Assembly (NCBI GenBank): GCA_011620315.1
Contig: WOZO01000157.1
Span: 1-40,229 of the forward strand
Source: Sideroxydans sp.
GTDB lineage: Bacteria; Pseudomonadota; Gammaproteobacteria; Burkholderiales; Gallionellaceae
DNA: 40,229 nt
Reading direction: 5' to 3'
Positions within the stretch are counted from its first letter, which is position 1, and every line of letters starts with the position of its first letter. Both the position numbers and the translations under genes were made by a program. A model generated the notes under the pieces. That model saw nothing but the letters and a program-made list of their open reading frames with translations. It did no database searches and was not told where the DNA came from. Below, piece by piece: positions 15,488-25,149 of the stretch.

Positions 15488-15612
15488 CGTCATTCCGGCG
15501 AAGGCCGGAATCCAGCCAAAGAAAACACGCTGCGAAGCAGACAACATCAGGTTTTGTCCCACTGCGTGGGAATTATCTCGATCATCTGGATTCCGGCCTT
15601 CGCCGGAACGAC
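15488..15612. repeat. Inverted pair of GGCC-type palindromes, MITE-like
   Basis: CATTCCGGCGAAGGCCGGAA at 15490-15509, extended by TCCAG to 15514, and CTGGATTCCGGCCTTCGCCG at 15586-15605 are near-perfect inverted copies, each itself a hairpin, with ~70 bases between. The unit fills the space between nadC and the trxC upstream region. No protein is encoded inside. It looks like a small non-autonomous element related to palindrome family 2. Confidence 0.75.
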
Positions 15613-15615
15613 TGC

Positions 15616-16452
15616 TCAGGGGAGCAGCACGCGCATCGACAGGTCGATGGCCTTCACATCCTTGGTCAGCGCGCCGATGGAGATGCGATCCACGCCGGTG
15701 GCAGCGATCAGCGGGATGTTCTCCAGCGTGATGCCGCCCGAGGCTTCCAGCTCGGCCCGTCCTGCCGCATGCTCAACGGCCAACTTCATATTGGCCACCG
15801 AGAAATTATCCAGCAGTATCAGTTTTGCGCCGGCCAGCAGTGCCTCATCCAGTTCCGCCATGCTCTCCACTTCGATCTGGACGGGGATGTGCGGCGGTGT
15901 GAGACGGAAGGATAGCTCCATCACCTTGCCGATGCCGCCCGCCGCAGCGATGTGGTTCTCCTTGATCAGCACGCCGTCGAACAGGCCGACGCGCTGGTTG
16001 TATCCTCCGCCCACCGTCACCGCGTACTTCTGTGCGTGGCGCAGGCCGGGCAGCGTCTTGCGCGTGTCCATGATCTTCGCCTTGTGGCCGCTTGCGGCGT
16101 CCACATAACGGCGGGTCAGCGTGGCGACAGCGGACAGCGTCTGCAAAAAGTTAAGCGCCGGGCGCTCGGCAGAAAGCATGGCACGCGCATCACCGTGTAT
16201 CTCGCACAGCGTCTGGCCCGCTGCGGCACGCTCGCCTTCTTTCAGCTTCCAGTCGATGCGGCAGGATGGATTGAGCGTCAGGAAACACTCCTCGAACCAC
16301 AGCGTGCCGCACAGCACCGCATCCTCGCGGGTGATCACGGTGGCTTTGGCTTTGCTGCCCTCGGGAATCAGTTGCGCGGTCAGGTCGCCAGAACCGATGT
16401 CTTCTTCCAGCGCGGCTTTAACGTTGGTGCGGATATGCGGTGTGAGATTCAT
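15616..16452 (-). CDS. nadC: Quinolinate phosphoribosyltransferase
   Basis: A 278-residue NadC, which converts quinolinate and PRPP to nicotinate mononucleotide, CO2 and pyrophosphate in de novo NAD synthesis. Landmarks are ALEEDIGSGDLTAQLIP near the N-terminus, SAERPALNFLQTLS, MDTRKTLPGLRHAQKYAVTVG with the catalytic and substrate-binding arginines and lysines, GLFDGVLIKENHI, and ASGGITLENI near the C-terminus. Its start lies 3 bases from the stop codon of the upstream BASS transporter gene, so the two are cotranscribed. Confidence 0.96.
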   Translation of the reverse strand: MNLTPHIRTNVKAALEEDIGSGDLTAQLIPEGSKAKATVITREDAVLCGTLWFEECFLTLNPSCRIDWKLKEGERAAAGQTLCEIHGDARAMLSAERPALNFLQTLSAVATLTRRYVDAASGHKAKIMDTRKTLPGLRHAQKYAVTVGGGYNQRVGLFDGVLIKENHIAAAGGIGKVMELSFRLTPPHIPVQIEVESMAELDEALLAGAKLILLDNFSVANMKLAVEHAAGRAELEASGGITLENIPLIAATGVDRISIGALTKDVKAIDLSMRVLLP

Positions 16453-16455
16453 GCT

Positions 16456-17406
16456 TTACTCCTTGTGTGTCGGACGTGACCGCCACCAGGCGGCCAGTAT
16501 GCTGCCGATGATGGAATGGAAACTGGCCGAGATGGCGGAAGGCACCGGTGCCAGCGCCATCTGCGGGAAGCTGCTGCGCGCCAACACCGCGCCCAGTCCG
16601 GAATTCCGCATGCCCACCTCGATGGAGATGGTGCGCGCCGACAGTTCGTTCAGGCGCAACACGCGCGCCAGTGCATAGCCCAAGCCGAAGCCGCCCGCAT
16701 GCAGCAAGGCTACCGCCGAGAACAGCACGTCCGCCGAGTGTTTCACCGTCTCGGCATTGTTGCCGATGATGCTGGCGCAGATCAGCGCGATGAAGATCAC
16801 TGACACCAGCGGCGCGACCGGCAGGATGAACTGCACGCTGCGGTGCGCATAGCGGTTGAGCAGCATGCCGATCACTACCGGCAACAGCACCACTTTCACC
16901 GTGCTGGCGAACAGGCTCCACGCATCTACCGGCACATAGGCACCGGTCAGCCATTGGGTCAGCAGCGGCGTCATCGCCACCGCCGCGAAAGTGGAGCACA
17001 TCGTCATCAACACCGACAGCGCCACGTCGGCCTTGGCGATGTAACTCACCACGTTGGACGCCGTGCCACCGGGGCAGCAGGCGACGAGGATCAGACCCGC
17101 CGCCAGTTGCGGCTCAAGGTTCAGCGACAGCGCGATGAACCAGCCTAGGAAAGGCATGATGGCGAACTGCGCGAACACGCCGACCATCACCTGTTTCGGC
17201 ATCTGCACCACGCGGCGGAAATCGTCGAGGCTCAGCGTGATGCCCATGCCGATCATGATCATGATCATGGCCAGACCGAACACGATCATCTGGCCGTTGA
17301 ACCAGTTGAACCAGTGCGGGAAGAACAGCGCGAGGCCGCTGCAGGACAGCACCCACAGCGGAAAAAGATTGGCGAGCAGATTGAACAGGCGTGCCACAGG
17401 GGTCAA
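16456..17406 (-). CDS. BASS family sodium symporter
   Basis: A 316-residue membrane protein of the bile acid:sodium symporter (BASS) family, with nine to ten hydrophobic segments. The two crossover motifs are present: ACCPGGTASNVVSYIAKADV in the first half and ISIEVGMRNSGLGAVLA in the second. Bacterial members carry organic acids such as pantoate or keto acids rather than bile acids. The linked nadC hints at a precursor or carboxylate related to NAD synthesis, but that is guesswork. It sits between an unknown membrane protein gene and nadC in one likely operon. Confidence 0.93.
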   Translation of the reverse strand: MTPVARLFNLLANLFPLWVLSCSGLALFFPHWFNWFNGQMIVFGLAMIMIMIGMGITLSLDDFRRVVQMPKQVMVGVFAQFAIMPFLGWFIALSLNLEPQLAAGLILVACCPGGTASNVVSYIAKADVALSVLMTMCSTFAAVAMTPLLTQWLTGAYVPVDAWSLFASTVKVVLLPVVIGMLLNRYAHRSVQFILPVAPLVSVIFIALICASIIGNNAETVKHSADVLFSAVALLHAGGFGLGYALARVLRLNELSARTISIEVGMRNSGLGAVLARSSFPQMALAPVPSAISASFHSIIGSILAAWWRSRPTHKE

Positions 17407-17458
17407 GGGATGCGAATCAACAAGGGCCCGAAGGCTATCACAGCAGGCAAACTCTGGC

Positions 17459-17929
17459 TCATGAAGGCGCGCGCTCCTCGGCCAGTCCCTTCAGATACTT
17501 CACGAAATCCGGATCCTCGCCGCCCAGTTGGTCGGCCAGCGCGGTGCGGAAATCCTCGCGCTGGCACCACTCGCGCATGTAGTCCTCCCACGAGCGCCAG
17601 CGCCGCCATTGCTTGGGTGACATGTCGTCCTCGTACAGTAACAGATAGGCGCGCTCGAACAGCGAGATCAGCATGCTGAACACGATATACATGCGCTCAC
17701 GCTGGATGTCATCCAGATCGCCGGTCTTCTCGGTCGAGAACAGGCGCAGGTCGGAATGCTCCAGCGCCACCTTGAGGAAATCCTGGTAGTTGTCCGACAG
17801 CAGTTGATAGACTGCCTCGTCCTCGTTGTCGCGTTCCTTGCGCTGTTCGAAGATGAACACGAAGATAGCCAGCGGCAAGCCGATCACGGTGACGACATAA
17901 CTCAGCAATTCCCAAGTTTCGAGGTTCAT
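17459..17929 (-). CDS. Unknown single-TM protein with acidic/helical cytoplasmic part
   Basis: A 156-residue protein. One hydrophobic segment (residues ~8-28, YVVTVIGLPLAIFVFIFEQ) is followed by a charged helical region (KERDNEDEAVYQLLSDNYQDF) and a Trp-rich stretch, KQWRRWRSWEDYMREW. I do not recognise a named family. The ATG at 17929 begins MNLETWELL right before the membrane segment; the frame is open upstream but that part runs through the sigma-32 promoter and the repeat. It probably forms an operon with the BASS transporter (52 bases downstream) and nadC. Confidence 0.7.
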   Translation of the reverse strand: MNLETWELLSYVVTVIGLPLAIFVFIFEQRKERDNEDEAVYQLLSDNYQDFLKVALEHSDLRLFSTEKTGDLDDIQRERMYIVFSMLISLFERAYLLLYEDDMSPKQWRRWRSWEDYMREWCQREDFRTALADQLGGEDPDFVKYLKGLAEERAPS

Positions 17930-17970
17930 AATGGGAACGTACCCCGCCGCCTGTGCCCGGTCAATAGGCA

Positions 17971-17998
17971 CTTGAATTCTGATTATGCCTCCCCATCT
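17971..17998 (+). promoter_or_regulatory. Sigma-32 (heat-shock) promoter of clpB
   Basis: CTTGAA (17971-17976), a 14-base spacer, then CCCCATCT (17991-17998) match the sigma-32 consensus CTTGAA-N(11-16)-CCCCATNT exactly. Transcription would start near 18005, leaving a ~140-base leader before the clpB ATG. It is divergent from the small membrane protein gene starting at 17929. Confidence 0.88.
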
Positions 17999-18012
17999 AC
18001 GTGCAGACTTGA

Positions 18013-18118
18013 ACCGTTCGTGGTGAGTAGGCCGTAGGCCGTATCGAACCATCCGTCGCATCAGCGGCGGGGCGTCCTTCGATACACCGCACATTGCGCG
18101 GCACTCAGGACGAACGGG
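18013..18118. repeat. Inverted pair of palindrome family 1 in the clpB leader
   Basis: ACCGTTCGTGGTGAGTAGGC... at 18013-18054 and the opposite-strand copy GTCCTTCGATACACCGC...CTCAGGACGAACGGG at 18074-18118 face each other ~20 bases apart. Both copies are the same family as 2072-2118 and 2434-2473. The pair lies between the sigma-32 promoter and the clpB ribosome site, so the whole unit is transcribed as leader RNA and can pair into a long imperfect hairpin. Confidence 0.8.
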
Positions 18119-18144
18119 CAAATTAATCGATTTAAGGAGCCACC

Positions 18145-20727
<2,583 letters not shown>

Positions 20728-20736
20728 GCCATGCGC

Positions 20737-20780
20737 TTGCGCGGCCTCCCCGATAGATGGGGAGGCCGCGCAAGTTTTTT
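20737..20780 (+). terminator. Strong rho-independent terminator of clpB
   Basis: A perfect 15-bp stem (TTGCGCGGCCTCCCC with GGGGAGGCCGCGCAA), a 7-base loop GATAGAT, then G and six T (20775-20780), 9 bases after the clpB stop codon. Confidence 0.95.
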
Positions 20781-20861
20781 CATTGCATACGGGGCAGGGT
20801 GGACTTGATCAGTTTTTCGCAAACCAACACGCTGCTTTATTGCTGCAACTCAGGAACACCC

Positions 20862-21170
20862 ATGCAAATAAAATTCGTAATGCCGCCTCCCGTCAAGCCA
20901 TCCAGTCCTTTGCGCAAGATCGCGGGGGTGATCGTCACCGTGGCGGTCGCCATTGTCGTCCTGATGTTCTCCGCAGTGTTCTTTGCAGTCATCGCCGTAG
21001 CCGGCTTGATCGCCTGGGGCTATCTATGGTGGAAGACGCGCGAGGTGCGCAAACAGATGCGCGCATTCGCCGAGCAGAACCAGTCCGTGATGCGCGAACA
21101 GCGTGCCAGCAACGACGAGGTGTTCGAAGGTGAAGTGATACGCGTGGTCGACCCCAAAGAAGTGAAATGA
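20862..21170 (+). CDS. Unknown small membrane protein
   Basis: A 102-residue protein. Residues ~22-55 are one long or two closely spaced hydrophobic segments (GVIVTVAVAIVVLMF, FAVIAVAGLIAWGYLWW). A basic/helical stretch (KTREVRKQMRAFAEQNQ) and an acidic tail ending DEVFEGEVIRVVDPK follow. I recognise no family with a known role. The ATG at 20862 has AGGA at about 8 bases; an earlier in-frame start would run through the clpB terminator. It is a single-gene unit between two terminators. Confidence 0.7.
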   Translation: MQIKFVMPPPVKPSSPLRKIAGVIVTVAVAIVVLMFSAVFFAVIAVAGLIAWGYLWWKTREVRKQMRAFAEQNQSVMREQRASNDEVFEGEVIRVVDPKEVK

Positions 21171-21171
21171 C

Positions 21172-21200
21172 AGAAGCCCGGCATGCCGGGCTTCTTGTTT
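21172..21200 (+). terminator. Rho-independent terminator
   Basis: A perfect 24-base palindrome at 21172-21195, whose arms AGAAGCCCGG and CCGGGCTTCT flank the central CATG, followed by TGTTTGTT, directly after the TGA of the small membrane protein gene. Confidence 0.85.
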
Positions 21201-21336
21201 GTTGGAAAATAACAAAATACCAGATCAATATCAATATGTTAGCGTAGAATGCGACCGCGTCCTAACGATGCAAGGCACTTGGTCTGGGTGACGCGTTCCT
21301 TTTGCGCAGTCAAATCACAACACGGTATGGCGGTCG

Positions 21337-21912
21337 ATGAAAAAGCTCTCGTTCATTATCAACGTAGTCATCGTATTCGGTATCAGTGTCGAACTGGTGT
21401 TGATCCTGTTCGGCAAACTCGGCGCCGATCAATTGCTGATCTCCAGTGCGGTATCGGGTCTGGTGATCCTGGTCTCGGTCAAGCTGCTGCAAGACACACT
21501 GATCAAACTTTTCGGTCTGACGGAGAACCAGAAAGAAGTGATCAAGAACGAGATCAACATCATGGACGAGATTGAGGCGCACGTCGCCTGGAAACTCGCG
21601 CTGCAAAACTATCTGGATGGAAAATTAAAAGGCGAAATGAGCCTGGACCAAATCATGCGCGACGACCAGTGCAGTTTGGGAAAATGGCTCAACGGCCCGG
21701 CACAAGCCTATTTCTGCGCAAACAACAAAGGCATCGAAGCGTTGCGGGAACAGCACTCGCACCTGCATACGGCGGCAGGTTTCGTGGTGAAGAAGATTCG
21801 GGAAAACGACCTTGATGCGGCGAAAAAAATCATGGACGGAGAATTGAGAAGAACCTTCCACGAAGTCATGCGGACGCTGAATGTTTTGAACACGGTACTC
21901 ACCACAAAATGA
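21337..21912 (+). CDS. Membrane-anchored CZB (zinc-binding) domain protein
   Basis: A 191-residue protein with two hydrophobic segments (~5-27 and ~34-55), a helical linker, and a C-terminal CZB domain. Zinc-ligand candidates are H82 (AHVAWK), C112 (QCSLGKW), H140 and H144 (QHSHLH), the 3-His/1-Cys pattern of chemoreceptor zinc-binding domains. CZB domains usually sit at the end of chemoreceptors or in front of GGDEF domains and sense zinc or hypochlorous acid through the ligand cysteine. Here there is no signalling output domain, so it must act through a partner. The two diguanylate cyclases and the Aer-like receptor in this window are possible partners, without direct evidence. Confidence 0.88.
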   Translation: MKKLSFIINVVIVFGISVELVLILFGKLGADQLLISSAVSGLVILVSVKLLQDTLIKLFGLTENQKEVIKNEINIMDEIEAHVAWKLALQNYLDGKLKGEMSLDQIMRDDQCSLGKWLNGPAQAYFCANNKGIEALREQHSHLHTAAGFVVKKIRENDLDAAKKIMDGELRRTFHEVMRTLNVLNTVLTTK

Positions 21913-21935
21913 TCGAGACCCGAGCGGGTTGCCGG

Positions 21936-23033
21936 TCACGAACCCTGTAACGGCATCTTCCCCCGTGTTTCCTGCTGTATGACTTTCCGCCCGGCCTCCG
22001 CATGCCGCGCCCGCAACTGACCGCAAGCACCCTCCACATCCTGCCCCGCCGAATCGCGCAACTGCGTCACGATGCCGTTCTGCTTGAGTGTGCCTACCAT
22101 GCGCGCCATGCGTTCCGCCGAAGGGCGGCGGTAGGGCAGACCGTCCACATCGTTGAACGGGATGAAGTTCATGATCGCGTATTTGCCGCTGAGCAGTTCG
22201 ACGATACGCGCCAGTTCCGCATCGCTGTCGTTCACGCCCTCGATTAGCGTCCACTGGTATTGTGTCGGATAGCCGGTCGCCCGCGCATAGTCCTCGCAAC
22301 GTTGCACCAGTTCGGCCACCGTGATCTGCGGCGCAAACGGCAACAGCTTGGCGCGCAGTGCATCGTCGGTGGCATGCAGCGACAGCGCGAGGGCGGGCTT
22401 GACGGTTTCCATCGGCAATCGCTCGAACACACGCAAGTCACCCACCGTCGATAACACCAGATTCTTGTGCGGGATGTTGCCCTGCATGCCCAGCACCTCG
22501 ATGGCTTCCAGCACGTTGTCCAGATTGTGTGTCGGCTCGCCCATGCCCATGAACACCACCTTGCCCACCGCGCGTCGTCTGCGCGCCAGCACCACTTGCG
22601 CCACGATCTCCGCGCTGCCGAGCTGGCGGATCAAACCGGCGCGGCCGCTCATGCAGAACACACACCCCACCGCGCAACCCACCTGCGTCGAGATGCACAG
22701 CCCGCCGCGCGGCAACAGCACACTCTCCACCATCTGCCCGTCGTTAAGTTCCACCAGCAATCGTGCCACTTCGTCGTTGATTCCCTCTCCCGCATCGCGG
22801 GGGAGGGCTGGGGAGGGGGTGGCAGGATATTCACCATGCAACCGCGCCAACCCCGCCAGCTCCGCCTCAATGGTCGGCAAGGTTGCACGCATCGCGGCAG
22901 GGAAGAAAGTCGCGGCCGGACTGCCCTTGATGTCGTAAGACCGCGCCTGGCTCCATCCGCGCAGCAGACGGTCAACATGGCACGGCTTCGCGCCGAGGTC
23001 GTACAAGCGTTGACGGAGGAGGGAGAGGCGCAT
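21936..23033 (-). CDS. rlmN: RlmN-family radical SAM RNA methyltransferase
   Basis: A 365-residue member of the RlmN/Cfr family, which methylates C2 of adenine in 23S rRNA and tRNA. The radical SAM cluster motif is CAVGCVFC (C120, C124, C127). The two mechanistic cysteines are C113 (GLCISTQ) and C337 (GACGQL). Also visible are VVFMGMGEPTHN and LALSLHATDDALR. The N-terminal part is divergent from standard RlmN, so this may be a second paralogue. Residues ~70-85 (PATPSPALPRDAGEGI) are an insertion coded by a palindromic repeat (22783-22820) that keeps the frame. Confidence 0.88.
   Translation of the reverse strand: MRLSLLRQRLYDLGAKPCHVDRLLRGWSQARSYDIKGSPAATFFPAAMRATLPTIEAELAGLARLHGEYPATPSPALPRDAGEGINDEVARLLVELNDGQMVESVLLPRGGLCISTQVGCAVGCVFCMSGRAGLIRQLGSAEIVAQVVLARRRRAVGKVVFMGMGEPTHNLDNVLEAIEVLGMQGNIPHKNLVLSTVGDLRVFERLPMETVKPALALSLHATDDALRAKLLPFAPQITVAELVQRCEDYARATGYPTQYQWTLIEGVNDSDAELARIVELLSGKYAIMNFIPFNDVDGLPYRRPSAERMARMVGTLKQNGIVTQLRDSAGQDVEGACGQLRARHAEAGRKVIQQETRGKMPLQGS
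22783..22820. repeat. CCCTCTCCC-type palindrome inside rlmN
   Basis: CCCTCTCCCGCATCGCGGGG followed by GAGGGCTGGGGAGGGGG (plus strand) is a hairpin element of a type that recurs, in variant form, at 27321-27360. It is read through in frame in the rlmN-family gene on the minus strand. Confidence 0.7.
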
Positions 23034-23284
23034 GGAAAGGAATTGATTGGGGCGAAAAGGCGGGGTGGATTCTAGCTCAAGCCGTAAGCGCTATCGGGAA
23101 GTGGCAGGTGGAAAGTGGCGCTCGTGCAGCATCGAGCATTGCCTGCCGGCAGCCATCGGCGGATATTGTTACAACCACAAAGCCTCATGTATGGTAAGGT
23201 TAACGTGCGTCCGATCATAACGGCAGCCTGAGAATTGGAAAAATATGATCGCCGCGAAAGTTGAAGAACTTGACGGGGAGAGAC

Positions 23285-23530
23285 ATGCATAAATTCATTT
23301 TTTCCATAAAGACTCGCGACGGCCTGCCTATCTCGCGCCTGAATATCACGGGCAGGGATCGGGCAGAAGCAGAGCGCAAACTGAAGCAGATGTACCATCA
23401 CTGCGAGATCATCAGTTGTGAATCCGGCAATCAATCAGCAAGCACGCATCGCGTGAACCATCTCGCAGAAGGTCTTGGCGCATTGTTCGCCAAAAAAGAA
23501 AGTCCCTCCGGGAAATACCCCTCCCTCTAG
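23285..23530 (+). CDS. Unknown small cytoplasmic protein
   Basis: An 81-residue protein, MHKFIFSIKTRDGLPISRLN onwards, mixed alpha/beta in appearance with a basic, Gly/Ser-rich tail and no signal or membrane segment. I do not recognise it. The ATG at 23285 is preceded by GGGGAGAG at good spacing, which argues for real translation; a TTG 24 bases upstream is in frame but poorer. It is alone in its orientation, with ~250 bases of non-coding sequence on the rlmN side and ~215 bases, including one repeat, on the other. Confidence 0.6.
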   Translation: MHKFIFSIKTRDGLPISRLNITGRDRAEAERKLKQMYHHCEIISCESGNQSASTHRVNHLAEGLGALFAKKESPSGKYPSL

Positions 23531-23613
23531 CGGCGCTGCATCACCGTTGGCAACAACGGAAGTCGCAAACACAATGGGTCTCTATCGTCCCGTTGATCTG
23601 CAAGTATGGTTTT

Positions 23614-23639
23614 GTCGTTCCCGCTTTCGCGGAAATGAC
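23614..23639 (+). repeat. Palindromic repeat family 2, degenerate copy
   Basis: GTCGTTCCCGC, loop TTTC, GCGGAAATGAC, the same design as 8826-8851 with mismatches in the stem. The rest of the 23531-23747 interval shows nothing else I can name. Confidence 0.7.
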
Positions 23640-23747
23640 AACTTGGTCGGTGCTTCTATAGTGAGATGAGCCGCAGCCCCCTGACGGGTCATTTAACCGC
23701 CGCCGGATAGACGCTATCATCCGCCCAATCCAGACAGAGAGATTCCC

Positions 23748-24146
23748 ATGCAAACGCGCAAATTCATAGACATCCCCGTCATCTCCGCCGACACACCAAC
23801 AGGCGAACCCGCCGGCAGCAACTGCGACGGCAAAGAGATCGTCGCGCTCATGGTGCTGGGCGACAGCATGGCACCCGAATTCACCGAAGGCGAGATCCTC
23901 GTCATCCAGATGGGCGCACCCGCCACCGAAGGCGCATACGTCATCGCCGAAGTCGCAAAGGACGACTTCATCTTCCGCCAGCTCAGGCGCGACGAGAGCG
24001 GCGGCTGGCGACTCGCCGCCCTCAACTGGCTCTACCCTGACACCCCGCTCACCGGGCTGGAATCGATCAAGGGCGTGGTCACGCACAAGCGCAACGCAAG
24101 GTCGCGGAAGTCGGTGAGGAGTTACGTGCCGCAGGCGGAATGGTGA
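23748..24146 (+). CDS. S24 (LexA-type) peptidase-like protein without DNA-binding domain
   Basis: A 132-residue protein consisting only of the S24/LexA C-terminal fold. The nucleophile motif is intact, LGDSMAPEF with S40. The general-base lysine expected in the following strand (VIAxxxxDxxxxKxL pattern) appears to be replaced by arginine, R77 in DDFIFRQL. There is no helix-turn-helix in front. Self-cleavage as in LexA is therefore doubtful and the protein may be a binding or sensor version of the fold. AGAGAG precedes the ATG and a hairpin terminator follows. Confidence 0.8.
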   Translation: MQTRKFIDIPVISADTPTGEPAGSNCDGKEIVALMVLGDSMAPEFTEGEILVIQMGAPATEGAYVIAEVAKDDFIFRQLRRDESGGWRLAALNWLYPDTPLTGLESIKGVVTHKRNARSRKSVRSYVPQAEW

Positions 24147-24174
24147 GGTTGGATATTGCTTTGCAGATAATTGA

Positions 24175-24198
24175 AAAGCCCGGCGATGCCGGGTTTTT
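24175..24198 (+). terminator. Rho-independent terminator
   Basis: Stem GCCCGGC/GCCGGGT (24178-24194) with a GAT loop, flanked by AAAA and five T (24194-24198), about 30 bases after the S24-like gene. Confidence 0.85.
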
Positions 24199-24223
24199 GT
24201 TCGTGAGGGGTAATGTCCCAACC

Positions 24224-24544
24224 TCAGCGACGATGGTTGTCGTCATTTTTTCGATAGCGGGAATACTGATATTGGGTAAGTCTGTTGCCAGCAGCCTGTC
24301 TGGCTTCCCGTTCAAGTGATATGGGGTCAAGTGATATGGGGTCAAGTGATATGGGGTCAGCATCGCAATAGTGCAGCGCGATATTGTGGTGTCCAGCCTG
24401 TTCGATCTTTTTCCTGAAGAGGGCAAGCATGGCTTCGTCGGCGAATTGCTCGAACACGCGCATGGTGGTCTCGGTGTAGCCATCGGCGACGAGGTTCCAG
24501 GGGTCACTGGCGGAGAGCGGATTGCTGGCTTGCTGCTGCGACAA
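24224..24544 (-). pseudogene. Remnant of a class I SAM methyltransferase (internal deletion plus truncation)
   Basis: The 106-codon frame starts at a TTG with GGGGA upstream. It reads DPWNLVADGYTETTMRVFEQ, the N-terminus of a UbiE-type methyltransferase, then jumps to FRKKIEQAGHHNIALHYCDA, a segment normally found after the SAM-binding loop. The glycine-rich SAM loop is missing, and the C-terminal half is replaced by a repeat-coded DPISL triplet and an unrelated basic tail. The functional protein would be over 200 residues. Family assignment is by eye. Confidence 0.65.
24312..24356. repeat. Three tandem copies of a 15-bp unit
   Basis: TCAAGTGATATGGGG occurs three times head to tail without mismatch, followed by a partial TCA. 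On the minus strand it codes for a repeated DPISL. It marks the breakpoint of the methyltransferase remnant. Confidence 0.95.
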
Positions 24545-24780
24545 GTGTTTCCCCTTTTCAGTGGTGTGGCGGCTTCGCCCGCTGTGCGGGTTCTTGTCTT
24601 GCGCTGCCTCCTGAACGGGGTTGCTGCCTTGTGCCTCGCGCCGTACATGCGGCGCGATGTGCGTGAGTCAGCCCTGCAAGTGGCCGGACTTTATGTGAGC
24701 GGGGCGGGGCATGTCAATGCTGATGACAGGGGAATGCGGATATCCCCCGCTTAGTGCGAGGGGATAGGGGCAATACTAGG

Positions 24781-25059
24781 CTAATGTTTGGCAGGCTTGA
24801 TGAGACTGATGATCTGCGCGCTGGGCGGCTCGCTGCCGTCGTTGTAGTATGGCTTGGCTTCGTCGAAGCCGAGTTGCGCGGCCAGTTCCCGTTCGCGTTC
24901 AGAGATGAGCGCGAAGCATTCTTTGATCTCTTCGATGGTGGTGTCGGCGAGCGGGTTGGGGCGTCCGCCGAGTGGGGTCGCGTCGCGCACGACGCTGCCC
25001 AGTGTTTTGCGCATCGCGCGCAGGATGCGTTGTTCTTTGCTCAACTCTGCTGTGTCCAT
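24781..25059 (-). CDS. Conserved small protein of unknown function
   Basis: A 92-residue protein with no signal or membrane segment. The core KEQRILRAMRKTLGSVVRD, then PNPLADTTIEEIKECFALIS and EREREL, looks like a small conserved betaproteobacterial family whose members I recall being labelled inconsistently, including as segregation/condensation-related; I do not trust that function. The gene stands alone between the methyltransferase remnant and the radical SAM gene. The 237 bases towards 24545 hold no recognisable gene. Confidence 0.75.
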   Translation of the reverse strand: MDTAELSKEQRILRAMRKTLGSVVRDATPLGGRPNPLADTTIEEIKECFALISERERELAAQLGFDEAKPYYNDGSEPPSAQIISLIKPAKH

Positions 25060-25149
25060 GGCTGCGTCCTCGTGAAGCGTCGGGGGCAGACTTTAACCGG
25101 AATCAGCGTGAAGAGGCCATCCTCCTGGCGGGGTGTATGCCGAGCGGCT

